Positions 44,001-49,667 of a stretch of 64,000 nucleotides of DNA are shown here, piece after piece. This DNA is from Doris montereyensis (Eukaryota; Mollusca; Gastropoda; Nudibranchia; Dorididae). Numbering within the stretch: the first letter of the stretch is position 1; each line of letters opens with the position of its first letter. The translations under genes and the position numbers were made by a program. The notes below the pieces were generated by a model. It ran no database searches and was not told where the DNA came from. It saw only the letters and a list, made by a program, of their open reading frames with translations. The DNA lies in the NCBI GenBank assembly GCA_037039925.1, contig JAXRKP010000028.1, forward strand, positions 440,089-504,088, read 5' to 3'.

Positions 44001-46887
44001 GAAGGAGATATAAAAGAGGCGTTAAAGCAAAGTTATTTAACTTTCACGGAAAGAAACAGAAAATGTCAGGACAGGGCAACCTGGAGAAAGATCATTTCGG
44101 GCACCTAAACCCATACACCGGAAGCTAGAATGGGAGCTGATAAAGAAAAAGAGAAAGATGGCCTTATTGCAGGTGCCGCATAACCCCTTAATGCAACACG
44201 TGTGAACAGAATGTACTTGCATCTATTTTTATGAAATTTAGCCAAACATTACTGAGACTTCCTTTACATTGAATCTTTGCCTGCTTTTCAAACCATATAA
44301 ATGCTGATATTGATGACTTCGTTTACATTTTGGGAGCATGAATACCGTATTGAAGCACATCTGATACACAACTAGTATGAACTATCATCATTACACACCA
44401 TCTCTCTCGGTACAGGCAGTGGGCTTCGTGATCTACTCTACGTCTCGTGGTTGTATGTAGTATTTCCAAAGTAACTATAATGTGCAGACCTCTCACCGTT
44501 GACTGCAATAATACTTCCTATTCATTCATCAAATTTGATTTATCTCTTTTATTTTCAGTTTAGTTTCCTTTTTCCGTTATGTGTATATATAGACTATTTT
44601 AGATTCCCATCCCTGTTGCTATTATGTCTAATTTCACTTTTAATGTTGTTGTATCATTGGGCGTGTTTGGTCTTATACAGCATTATATCACAGGTAGCCA
44701 GCCTTTGTCTTTATGTTTAAAATCTAGCTCTCAGGATAAGATGGCAACAATTGTCGTTAGCAACAAACCAAAGCTGGAGATCGCAAACACAGACGAAATC
44801 AGCAATGAGATGAGGAGAATAAGGTGATCATAGAAAGGCCACATCTCAAGGAAGGACCATAGAAATGATTGTGTTGTTGCCTTGCGATGGACAACGGAAG
44901 TAAAGATAGACAGAGGACACCCAAAAATAACATGGCGGAGAATGGTGGAGAAAGAGAGGAACGAAGAGGGATTGGCCTTCCTGGGAAAGAGCGAGAAGAG
45001 CGGCTCAGGATAGGGACAATTGGAGGGATCATGTTCAGGCCTTATGTGCCTCCTGGCACAGAGAGAGCTGAGGGAAGGTATAGGAATGTGCGGGAGAGAG
45101 AGACTTCACGACTGTCTGCCCAGATGTTTGTAAGCATTGCCCATTTATATGGAAATGTGGGTTTTGTTGTAGTGCTGAATAAAAACTGTACTGTAGCAAA
45201 ATAATACTAAAAGGCCTTCGCTGGCTGTCAAGCTCACAGTGACAGCACAGGGGATACAAGAAAGTGTGTAATGGTATAGGATGATTCTATTTTATTTGAG
45301 GAGTTATGGGTTTGTGAGGGGCTCAAAACAATAATAATAATAATAATAATAATATATATACTTCTATGGCGACTTTTCTCAAAAAGAGCTCAAAGCGCCT
45401 TACAATAGCATACAATACAACATAAATAAAATATAATGGTCATAGAACATGATATTTAAAAGAGTTAAAATGTATCATATGATTATCCTAAAATAGAAGG
45501 GTTTAAGAGTCCACTCAAAAGATTCAAATGATACAACAATTTTAGAACATACAAAGAGTATAACATGATCACAAACCTAAAAGATACATATTTTAAATAA
45601 TACATTAAGCTACAATGAATTAGTAAAATATTCAATGAATAGAGCATTCTTACAAGAGACACGAGATATATAATGCGCATAGACATAATCAAAGATTCAT
45701 TATAAATATAAGCTATCCTAACAAAAACAGCGATCGTTAAAGGCTTAAAAGACGCTAAGCATTATATGCCCTCTTAAAAGGTCAAATATGATAATTTGTC
45801 ACAAAACTGGTGACAGTAGTTTTCAAAGGCCTTTTTCACAGAAAGACAAGGAATTCAGACTTGGAGATGGTTGAGAAGTAAAGCTAAGAAGTGGAACTAG
45901 GAAGAAAGGCCATAACCTCAATTTTTAACCTAAATGGCCCATTCCAGGAGCAGCATATATATATTTCCCCTTAAGCGGCATAAATTAATGAAGGTCACAT
46001 TTGTACTCGTCATCGGCCTCTACTTACATTTTAGACGCAATACAGCTGGTGGAATAAGCTGCCAGAGGAACCTAACCTTGCCTCAGATGAAGAAGGGGGG
46101 GGAGATTCCAATTAAAGGATTGTGGACAGATTCCTTCAGCTTATTCGACTCAATTTTGTAAAATGTAAATCAGAATTTAGAATAATTTCTATATATTTAC
46201 ATTTCTACATGATTCGAAAACAGCCTTTTGGGCCTTGTTTTGGTCGTATTGAAGAGTCTCACCTCTAAATGTAAGTCAATACCGACTAAGACGTTGTAAG
46301 TGCATAATTCGTTATATTTGACCCCCATTATTTTATGCCACTTAAGGGTGTGAGGGGGGGGGAGGGGGGGCAAAACTGGAGATTGTGGAGATATTTTTTC
46401 TGTCTCACCTCTAAATGTAGATCTAAGCTGATAACAGTACAGATTTGACCAACTTAAATTTACGCTGCTAAACCGTAAAATTATCAAATTGCCTTCCTCA
46501 AGACACCCACCCCCCTCAAACTGTAAAAGTTGATCAAAATTTTCAACACCATTTAGGGGAGGAACCTCTAGACATATATACAAAGCTAGATCTAGTCTAC
46601 ATTTAGTTTACAAGGTTTGAGTAATTCGAAATTAAACATATTTAATCTAGTCTACATTTAGTTTACAAGGTTTGAGTAATTCGAAATTAAACATACTTAA
46701 TCTAGATCTAGTCTACATTTAGTTTACAAGGTATGAGTAATTCGAAATTAAACATACTTGGAATGATGTCATTGAAGTTTCCTGACATCAACAATTCAAA
46801 CGGCCTTAGGATAGGAATGATGATATCTTTGTAAATACGGATAAGATGCGTCCATTGTTCATTCAAGCTGTCCCTTTTTGCCATCAT
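1301..46887 (-). CDS. RIG-I-like receptor, 5' part (CARD-CARD-linker-DECH helicase), 13 exons seen
   Basis: RLRs bind viral double-stranded RNA in the cytosol through a DExD/H helicase and signal to MAVS through N-terminal CARDs. Seen here in order: CARD1 (exons 1-2), CARD2 (exons 3-4), an acidic linker (exons 5-7), helicase motif I APTGSGKT (exon 8), motif Ia region [14 protein letters not shown] (exon 9), motif II DECH (exon 10), motif III LTAS (exon 11), and the first helices of the RLR-specific Hel2i insert (exons 12-13). Two CARDs, DECH and LTASVGVG point to RIG-I/MDA5 rather than Dicer. Exon borders are GT-AG and phases agree except as noted. Two single-base indels (exons 4 and 10) break the frame, so this may be a pseudogene or an assembly with errors. 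The rest of Hel2i, Hel2 and the C-terminal RNA-binding domain lie outside the window. Confidence 0.9.
1462..4135. other. RLR intron 12
   Basis: It holds a pure C run at about 3022-3044 and another just inside at 4040-4061. The direct motif TACGGGACCCG / TACAGGACC(C/T)G recurs three times at 3480-3605. No coding exon or transposon protein is recognisable. Confidence 0.5.
4136..4207 (-). CDS. RLR exon 12: first Hel2i helix
   Basis: It encodes [20 protein letters not shown] and QLC, like the 'DPFKEKLLEIMTRIQTYC' helix of MDA5. The donor is TGTG|GTTAGT, phase 1, and it joins exon 13 exactly (G|AG). The acceptor is ambiguous. AAGAG| at 4208 fits the phase of exon 11, while the better-looking CAAG| two bases earlier does not. 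The joined product is about seven residues shorter here than MDA5 or RIG-I, so a small exon between exons 11 and 12 may have been missed. Confidence 0.8.
4208..5751. other. Part of RLR intron 11, mostly unassigned
   Basis: A short triplicated CACCATTCAA run lies at 4498-4530 and a (GAAA)n microsatellite at about 5636-5667. No open frame resembles the missing link between exons 11 and 12. Confidence 0.4.
5752..6641. mobile_element. Non-autonomous TIR element ('TAAATGCCC' family), copy 1
   Basis: The left end reads TACAGACTAAATACCCATGG. The right end, in reverse, reads TTTACAGTAGTTATCATCTA followed by AAAGCCCATGGC. The interior from 6015 to 6640 aligns by eye with 36517-37104. No transposase frame is seen. 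The left end has lost some bases relative to copy 2. Superfamily not determined. Confidence 0.6.
6642..8039. other. RLR intron 11, mostly unassigned
   Basis: At 6938-6995 there is a short 3' end of a family A LINE (ACCCATACATCGGAAGG, then AATGGGAACTGATAAGAAAG, then a GAAA-like tail). The rest shows no recognised element. Open frames on the minus strand near 7576-7838 are short, hydrophobic and AT-driven. Confidence 0.5.
8040..8880 (+). repeat. Dispersed repeat C, copy 1
   Basis: It shares ordered blocks with 42480-43275: 'tttttccgttattt', 'taatactttgaaac', 'atgagaggct', 'aaaatgagtaccaac', 'ggtat(g/c)aatgt(c/g)aaggg(g/a)a'. The last block also occurs inverted at 37925-38135. No coding capacity was noticed. 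Type unknown. Confidence 0.6.
8895..9078 (-). mobile_element. tRNA-derived SINE, family B
   Basis: On the minus strand it starts CGGGGACCCGGTAGTCCAGA, continues with GGTGTCGGCCTCTC, and has a B-box-like GGGTTCGAATTTGAG. The tail half shares GG(A)TCGACACCTAGTCCCA with the copy at 56410. The head looks like a tRNA with a long variable arm (Leu/Ser type). Confidence 0.7.
9664..10642. mobile_element. MITE-like DNA transposon, pogo/Tc1-mariner-like ends, TA target duplication
   Basis: The left end CAGTGGAACACGTTTAAAC and the right end (in reverse) CAGTGAAACACGTTTAAACC are inverted copies. Both are flanked by TA (9662-9663; 10643-10644). A secondary inverted block (TTTTGGTTTA...) lies just inside both ends. 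The element is 979 bp. The only open frame over 60 codons (9848-10069) has no transposase features, so it is non-autonomous. TA duplication and CAGTG ends are typical of pogo/Tigger-like elements. Confidence 0.8.
10970..11008 (+). repeat. (GAAA)n microsatellite, probable LINE tail remnant
   Basis: The tract follows GATGGGAACTAAG, which resembles the AATGGGAACTGATAAAG 3' end of family A LINEs. The tract may be the tail of an almost fully truncated insertion. Confidence 0.55.
11104..11266 (-). CDS. RLR exon 11: helicase motif III
   Basis: The 163 bp exon is phase 0 to phase 1. It encodes [40 protein letters not shown] and [18 protein letters not shown] is motif III; the block '(V/I)(V/I)GLTAS.GVG.A' with 'LCANLDA'-like residues is RLR-specific. 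The junction with exon 10 (DMPQ|VVGLTAS) is exact. The donor is CATG|GTAAGT. Confidence 0.93.
11856..12142 (+). mobile_element. tRNA-derived SINE, family A
   Basis: The A box region is TGGCCTAGTGG and the B box region is AAGTTCGAATCC. The body has CCAGGTGCAAATGGGTACA and GGGAGTAAAAACCTGTGTC. The 9 bp direct repeat AAGTAATCA flanks it (11847-11855; 12143-12151). A second copy is at 33377. The heads indicate an RNA polymerase III promoter origin. Active transcription cannot be judged. Confidence 0.85.
12176..12285. repeat. Left member of a ~105-110 bp direct repeat flanking a LINE
   Basis: It begins TTTGCTTTCTCAGCTGGCTT and ends GACCTATTCAAGT. The same stretch, diverged at roughly one base in eight, returns at 15458-15561. 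The LINE 5' end (GCAGTGGACAGG) starts at the next base. Confidence 0.8.
12286..15457 (+). mobile_element. Family A LINE (APE-type non-LTR retrotransposon), full-length but dead
   Basis: 5' end GCAGTGGACAGGTAAGCACC, one ~65 bp 5' unit, then an endonuclease ([43 protein letters not shown]), a reverse transcriptase ([57 protein letters not shown]) and a C-terminal region ([34 protein letters not shown]). It ends AATGGGAACTGATAAAG plus GAAA repeats. Many stops and frameshifts break it; the longest intact piece is 128 codons (12949-13335). It sits in RLR intron 10, antisense to the gene. Clade not fixed by eye (RTE/Jockey-like). Confidence 0.92.
15458..15561. repeat. Right member of the ~105-110 bp direct repeat flanking the LINE
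   Basis: It starts TTTGCTCTGTCAGCTGGCTT directly after the LINE tail and ends AACCTATTCAAGT. It pairs with 12176-12285. Confidence 0.8.
15783..15986 (-). pseudogene. RLR exon 10: motif II (DECH), with a -1 frameshift
   Basis: The acceptor is TATTGCAG and the donor is CTCAG|GTACTT. The exon starts in frame as NDILVVTA (the RLR 'NDI(I/L)..TAQIL' block). [10 protein letters not shown] and [18 protein letters not shown] then continue only in another frame. GCC AGATT needs one more C (GCC CAG ATT) to stay open. The exon is 204 bp, while the neighbouring phases (2 in, 0 out) require 205. The missing base is at about 15962 on the plus strand (ggcgg where gggcgg is expected). Read through as is, translation stops a few codons later and the DECH box is lost. 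Confidence 0.88.
15987..18511. other. RLR intron 9 with an unassigned open-frame cluster
   Basis: At 16850-17354 both strands hold overlapping open frames (109 codons plus; 79 and 80 codons minus). The minus frames contain [20 protein letters not shown] and [16 protein letters not shown], which look protein-like, perhaps from a decayed mobile element, but I do not recognise a family. Nothing else is evident. Confidence 0.35.
18512..18687 (-). CDS. RLR exon 9: helicase motif Ia region
   Basis: The 176 bp exon is phase 0 to phase 2. It encodes [58 protein letters not shown]. The blocks V(V/I)FLVN...L.EQ (motif Ia) and SGDT are typical of RIG-I and MDA5. The donor is read as CAAAC|GTAGGT. The alternative GTGAAT four bases on would leave an in-frame TAG. 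Confidence 0.93.
18688..20892. other. RLR intron 8, no recognised feature
   Basis: AT-rich unique-looking sequence. The plus-strand frame at 19587-19838 has an even codon mix but no recognisable motif, and no splice sites were evident around it. Confidence 0.35.
20893..20980 (+). mobile_element. SINE family B head fragment
   Basis: It contains CTCAGTCCAGGGGGTAAGGT, CTCGGCCTCTCAACC and AAGGTCATGCGTTCAAGCCC, matching the heads at 8895 (reverse) and 56410. The tail half is replaced by the minisatellite that follows at once. Confidence 0.65.
20981..21433. repeat. 30 bp minisatellite, about 15 units
   Basis: The unit is close to CATGAGTATTTTCAAGTACA plus ACCTTACTAC, and a run of C follows (21432-21444). 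Because 30 is divisible by 3, frames stay open on both strands (up to 175 codons of a [10 protein letters not shown] repeat). I take these as artefacts of the repeat. Confidence 0.9.
21558..21751 (-). CDS. RLR exon 8: helicase N-terminus with Q-motif region and motif I (Walker A)
   Basis: The acceptor is TTTTCTCCCTGTAG and the donor is AAAG|GTTGGT; 194 bp, phase 1 to phase 0. It encodes the end of the linker ([18 protein letters not shown]), the RLR signature [20 protein letters not shown], and the ATP-binding motif I as [12 protein letters not shown]. All invariant residues of motif I (GSGKT) are present. It is the strongest single piece of evidence for the gene. Confidence 0.95.
21955..22672 (+). 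mobile_element. Family A LINE, 5'-truncated 3' fragment (duplicated unit 1)
   Basis: It starts near the FADD motif (AAATGTAGCAATGCTTTCAT) and runs through the C-terminal region to AATGGGAAGTGATAAAAGAA. Many frame breaks. It is paralogous to 23787-24551 through a local duplication. Confidence 0.85.
22698..22937 (-). other. Open frame without ATG, possible exon or decayed protein fragment
   Basis: There are 79 codons between stops. Pieces include [35 protein letters not shown] and [15 protein letters not shown] partial, broken copy lies at about 24560-24720. A donor-like CTG|GTATGC is present, but its phase (0) does not fit RLR exon 8, so I do not include it in the gene. No family recognised. 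Confidence 0.3.
23519..23786. repeat. Tandem duplication, unit 1 segment carrying RLR exon 7
   Basis: About 270 bp, including exon 7 and intron on both sides, is repeated at 24724-25000 with few differences. Confidence 0.85.
23601..23693 (-). CDS. RLR exon 7: linker exon, downstream copy of the tandem pair
   Basis: The 93 bp exon has the same borders as exon 6 (ATCACAG|AA; CAG|GTATCT). It encodes [20 protein letters not shown], then [10 protein letters not shown], phase 1 to phase 1. Joined to exon 8 (G|AT) it gives Asp and runs into [18 protein letters not shown], a natural acidic linker. The intronic flanks are copied as well. Confidence 0.65.
23787..24551 (+). mobile_element. Family A LINE, 5'-truncated 3' fragment (duplicated unit 2)
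   Basis: Same truncation zone and same downstream flank (CCAAAATCCAAACAGATTCA) as 21955-22672, so it arose by duplication of an already inserted LINE rather than by a new insertion. Stops and frameshifts are plentiful. Confidence 0.85.
24724..25000. repeat. Tandem duplication, unit 2 segment carrying RLR exon 6
   Basis: Counterpart of 23519-23786. Unit 1 carries about 640 extra bases (about 22870-23518) between its LINE flank and its exon, absent here. Confidence 0.85.
24812..24907 (-). CDS. RLR exon 6: linker exon, upstream copy of a tandem pair
   Basis: The 96 bp exon runs from ATCACAG|AAATGG to CAG|GTATTT. It encodes [20 protein letters not shown], then [11 protein letters not shown], phase 1 to phase 1. 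It is nearly identical to exon 7 but one codon longer. A symmetric phase allows it to be added or skipped without changing frame. The product looks like the acidic, flexible CARD-helicase linker of RLRs. Directly after exon 5 it would create a TAA at the junction, so an unseen exon may lie between, or it may act as a regulated stop-carrying exon. Confidence 0.6.
25139..28942 (-). mobile_element. Family A LINE, full-span copy with internal duplication
   Basis: 5' end at 28942 (CAGTGGATAGGTAAGC in reverse), two 5' units (28740-28870), endonuclease, reverse transcriptase, and tail at 25139. The direct repeat TGATCACAAT lies at 25129-25138 and 28943-28952. Within it, the segment from [15 protein letters not shown] through the FADD motif to YNHLGK occurs twice (about 25315-25790 and 25955-26460), and most of the region after the first YNTVYCP block is missing. 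Frames are broken. It lies in the RLR sense orientation in intron 5. Confidence 0.9.
28953..32100. other. RLR intron 5, largely unassigned
   Basis: A plus-strand frame at 29321-29647 encodes a basic protein of 108 codons ([40 protein letters not shown]) with no recognised domain. The stretch 29690-30130 resembles other interspersed AT-rich repeats in the window (compare 10740-10870) but the match is weak. The rest shows nothing. Confidence 0.35.
32101..32502. repeat. 40 bp minisatellite, 10 units
   Basis: Unit TGTCAAATCTATAACTTTTC then CTCTTACTTTGATACAACAA. Unit 5 has two extra A. Variation is mostly TTTTC/TTGTC and TCTT/CCTT. Confidence 0.95.
33218..33277 (-). CDS. RLR exon 5: short linker exon after CARD2
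   Basis: The 60 bp exon lies between a strong acceptor (TTTTTTTCCCCCAG) and the donor TTTT|GTGAGT. It encodes [19 protein letters not shown], phase 1 to phase 1, and joins exon 4 as A|AG. Its last base is T. Splicing straight to exon 8 gives TAT and stays open. Splicing straight to exon 6 would give TAA. Confidence 0.75.
33377..33645 (+). mobile_element. tRNA-derived SINE, family A, copy 2
   Basis: Same architecture as 11856-12142: TTGGTGGCCAAATGGTTAGG (A box), TTTCGAGTTTGAATCC (B box), CCAGGTGCAAATGGGTACA, GGGAGTAAAAACCTGTGTC, and end CCTTGAAGGAAT. It lies about 100 bp inside intron 4 from exon 5. Confidence 0.85.
33646..34484. other. RLR intron 4, unassigned, with poly-C
   Basis: A run of about 20 C lies at 34190-34209. 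No gene or element recognised. Confidence 0.4.
34485..35475 (+). mobile_element. CR1/L2-like LINE, 3' part of reverse transcriptase and 3' end
   Basis: Broken frames carry [19 protein letters not shown] (degraded DD region), [22 protein letters not shown] remnants, and [31 protein letters not shown], which follow the usual order of the CR1/L2 C-terminal region. The end TTGGGCAATAAAGCTCTTAT then CTTATCTTA is the CR1/L2-type short-repeat 3' tail. Confidence 0.7.
35543..37104. mobile_element. TIR element ('TAAATGCCC' family), copy 2, interrupted by a LINE fragment
   Basis: Left end ACAGTAGTTACTGTCTAAAT then GCCCA; right end in reverse ACAATAGTTACTGCTTAAAT then GCTCA. The two are clear inverted repeats. 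Element sequence occupies 35543-35651 and 36517-37104. Relative to copy 1 (5752-6641), about 165 bp next to the inserted LINE piece are missing. Confidence 0.75.
35652..36516 (+). mobile_element. Family A LINE, 5' fragment (3'-truncated)
   Basis: It starts near the LINE 5' end, has three ~65 bp 5' units (35700-35910), the leader GGTGGCAGCCCCGGTGCCTA, and endonuclease pieces ([27 protein letters not shown]). It stops inside the endonuclease at 36516, where the TIR element resumes. A LINE with a 5' end and no 3' end is not a normal insertion product. Confidence 0.85.
37604..37764 (-). pseudogene. RLR exon 4: C-terminal half of CARD2, with a +1 frameshift
   Basis: The acceptor is CATATTCAG and the donor is CAAA|GTAAGT. 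From the phase-0 start the frame reads [20 protein letters not shown] and IHRKK. Family-like residues [10 protein letters not shown] and [15 protein letters not shown] then continue one frame over. MDA5-type CARD2 has the same order: an ENNGN-like turn, a helix, then NW..FL. The exon is 161 bp, whereas the flanking phases (0 in, 1 out) require 160 or 163. The simplest reading is one extra A in the A-rich run at about 37684-37692. It is either a real lesion or a homopolymer consensus error. Confidence 0.75.
37925..38135 (-). repeat. Dispersed repeat C, inverted fragment
   Basis: On the minus strand it matches the right part of 8040-8880 (ATCAATGTGAAGGAAATGAA, CTGCTC...). It adjoins the RTE-like LINE fragment inside RLR intron 3. 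Confidence 0.55.
38303..39163 (+). mobile_element. RTE-like LINE fragment: endonuclease domain, largely intact
   Basis: An open frame of 168 codons at 38303-38809 holds endonuclease/exonuclease/phosphatase motifs: [58 protein letters not shown] (catalytic D of motif DH), [16 protein letters not shown] (final SDH). After one stop it continues to 39105 with ...[15 protein letters not shown], the usual spacer before the reverse transcriptase, which is absent. Such frames are often annotated as 'craniofacial development protein 2-like'. It differs from family A. A C run follows (39179-39193). Confidence 0.88.
39423..39559 (-). CDS. RLR exon 3: N-terminal half of CARD2
   Basis: The exon follows exon 2 after a 256 bp intron, phase 1 to phase 0, 137 bp. 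It encodes [20 protein letters not shown], then [20 protein letters not shown] and QEYEK. Its layout matches the first helices of an RLR second CARD, ending where the 'L(T/I)..(E/D)....(I/V)' helix begins. The donor is AAAG|GTAGTT. Confidence 0.88.
39816..39953 (-). CDS. RLR exon 2: C-terminal half of CARD1
   Basis: A TTTGCAG acceptor opens a 138 bp exon, phase 1 to phase 1. It encodes a charged helix [20 protein letters not shown], then [20 protein letters not shown]. The pattern 'AA..(I/L)..(L/A)L..S......W..F' is the usual last helices of an RLR CARD. Joined to exon 1 it completes a domain of about 85 residues. The donor is GAAG|GTGGTA. Confidence 0.88.
40162..42320 (+). mobile_element. 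Family A LINE, complete ends, internally deleted
   Basis: 11 bp direct repeat AATTCCTTCAG at 40151-40161 and 42321-42331. Two 5' units, endonuclease remnants ([30 protein letters not shown]), then a jump near 41350 straight to the end of the reverse transcriptase ([13 protein letters not shown]), the C-terminal region and the tail. About 1 kb of the middle is missing. Fills part of RLR intron 1. Confidence 0.9.
42480..43275 (+). repeat. Dispersed repeat C, copy 2
   Basis: Counterpart of 8040-8880 over most of its length, in the same orientation, ending near a C run (43297-43304). Confidence 0.6.
43385..43845 (-). mobile_element. Family A LINE, inverted 5' part of a twin-primed insertion
   Basis: The minus strand carries reverse-transcriptase-region sequence (CCAGAATCCTGGCATAC... 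back to AAAATTTAATAGAAGCC...). It is joined head-on to the plus-strand 3' end at 43846. At its left end a small piece from nearer the element 3' end is attached, so there is a second internal break. Confidence 0.75.
43846..44155 (+). mobile_element. Family A LINE, 3' end of the twin-primed insertion
   Basis: It encodes [20 protein letters not shown], followed by [21 protein letters not shown] residues, and ends AATGGGAGCTGATAAAGAAA. Together with the inverted block it has the classic 5'-inversion layout. Confidence 0.8.
44770..45205 (+). mobile_element. Non-LTR retrotransposon, C-terminal end of ORF2 (another family)
   Basis: Reads ISNEMRRIR, then [40 protein letters not shown]. The pattern 'GH..R......ALRWT.......G.P..TWRR..E.E' is a frequent end of RTE-type ORF2 proteins. 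It has stops. A (TAA)n stretch and a short MIR-like motif (TTTCTCAAAAAGAGCTCAAA, GCGCCTTACAAT) follow at 45330-45410. Confidence 0.65.
45206..46584. other. RLR intron 1, start of, mostly unassigned
   Basis: (ATA)n at 45332-45355, G runs at 46093-46101 and 46351-46369. No coding sequence recognised on either strand. Confidence 0.4.
46585..46757. repeat. 55-61 bp tandem repeat, three units, abutting RLR exon 1
   Basis: Each unit carries GTCTACATTTAGTTTACAAG and AATTCGAAATTAAACATA(C/T). GTCTAC recurs at 46595, 46650 and 46711. The unit nearest exon 1 supplies the exon 1 splice donor (GTATGTTTAATTTC on the minus strand). Unit 2 keeps an identical donor-like sequence and unit 1 has lost the GT. 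Confidence 0.9.
46758..46887 (-). CDS. RLR exon 1: start codon and first helices of CARD1
   Basis: The frame opens with ATGATG and encodes [20 protein letters not shown], then a proline-containing helix ending NFNDIIP. The 130 bp coding part ends in phase 1 at A|GTATGT, which fits exon 2 (phase 1). An in-frame TAA lies upstream, so the first ATG is the likely start. A good acceptor (TTTGTTCAG) sits 9 bp upstream of it, at 46897-46899, suggesting a separate 5' UTR exon further right. The residues fit the N-terminal half of an RLR CARD. The donor lies inside a tandem repeat (46585-46757). Confidence 0.8.
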
Positions 46888-46896
46888 AGTCTTTAT

Positions 46897-48299
<1,403 letters not shown>

Positions 48300-48815
48300 T
48301 TACTTGTTTGTTGTTAATCGTTCATCTCGTTCATCTGAATCCAACCACTGGTGCATAGTGGTACCTGATGCTGTTTTCCAGATAAAGTGCGCGCGGTGTA
48401 GGCTGGTCCTTGGTGAACTTGTATGGTTTACGCTGGTCCACTGGTCTCTTCTGACTCCTCTGCAGCGGCCTTCTGTGCGGCTTTTGTTCCTCCACCATTT
48501 CAGGATACACATAAGGGAATCTACCCCAGGAGAGTTTGTTCTGGTCGGGGAAGTGCCTTGCCCAAATGTGTAGGTGTAAATATCCATCTGCAGAATCTGG
48601 GCAGCCGTGAATATTTCAACTTCTGTGCCCCACGCTGAAGACCATGGCATCTTGGTACACAGAATGTACTTGCAGACGGGCTCCCGCCCAATGAATTGCT
48701 GGATCACTGAACCTGGACCTGCCTTGGCAATCGCTTCTGTAATGACAGCTCTGACCATCAGGTGGTCCTCTTCGTCACCAGATATCAGCTGGGTACATCG
48801 GCTGCCAAGGGGTCC
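48300..48815 (-). pseudogene. OTU-like cysteine protease domain, degraded
   Basis: The minus frame reads SRCTQLISGDEEDHLMVRAV, ITEAIAKAGPGSVIQQFIG, CKYILCTKMPWSSAWGTEVE, IFTAAQILQMDIYTY. The order 'C..RA.S....G.ED.H...R..(I/V)', 'Y...M...WGT..EI.AAA.LL...I.VY' is the OTU fold. The active-site segment (usually D(G)NC.FRA) is shortened and altered, and the C-terminal His block is not seen after about 48560, where the frame looks out of register. Such OTU domains are common in invertebrate mobile elements. Probably a dead element fragment. Confidence 0.55.
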
Positions 48816-48916
48816 CTGAGGAACTCGCAGCTTTTACACGCTTTCGATGATTATGATGATGTGACACCGGTACAAAATGCAAGCATATGCCCTTTGTCCG
48901 AACTTCCTTACATTTT

Positions 48917-49036
48917 CTTTATTTCTTTATCAGTTCCCATTCTACCTTCCGGTATATGGGTTTAGATACCCGAAATGGTCTTTCTCCTGGGTACCCTGTC
49001 CTGACATTTGGTTTTTCTGTTTCCTTTTGTGAAGGT

Positions 49037-49040
<4 letters not shown>
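48917..49040 (-). mobile_element. Family A LINE, short 3' end
   Basis: Reads in reverse as the terminal ~120 bp (…CCATATACCGGAAGGTAGAA, TGGGAACTGATAAAGAAATA). It abuts the (TTC)n tract at its upstream side. Confidence 0.8.
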
Positions 49041-49069
<29 letters not shown>

Positions 49070-49093
49070 CTTCTTCTTCTTCTTCTTCTTCTT

Positions 49094-49123
<30 letters not shown>
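49041..49123. repeat. (TTC)n microsatellite, ~28 units
   Basis: Near-perfect TTC run. The poly-Leu and poly-Phe frames through it are artefacts. Confidence 0.95.
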
Positions 49124-49125
<2 letters not shown>

Positions 49126-49667
49126 AAAACTGTCGCACTACTAGAGATCCAGAATTTACCAAATTAATGAATGTATGTAAATTATTCAATATTTACATTC
49201 TTAATGGTCGCAAATGGGAGATGAAATGGGAAAAAATGACGTGTATAGCTAACAAGGAGAGAACGAGTACAGATTACCTAATTGCGGATGCCAGTCTCTA
49301 TTAGAAAATAAAATCAATGGATATTCATACCAGGTCAGAATCGGACAATTTTTCCCTTTTCCTTCATTTTGCCCCACACACATATTATAGAGCCTAATGA
49401 AAGAAATGATGCAGGTCCAGAAAATATTTTGATGGAATTTGAACATTTTAAATGGAACGATGAAATATCGTTTTGATTGTTATCTTCTTGCGCCAAACAA
49501 ATTATAAGAACATTTTGTTTATCTCATAGAGGACGTTTTCTGGTATCCCAATATTTTGTAATACGTAACTTAATTGGCTTAGAGAAAACGTTTTAAGCGT
49601 GTGAATCTTACCAATAATAGATACGTTTCTATTAGACAAAACATTAAGCATGGGTTTAAATACCGTT

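Noticed and set aside
49008..49144. Poly-Leu / poly-Phe frames
   Set aside because: (TTC)n microsatellite.
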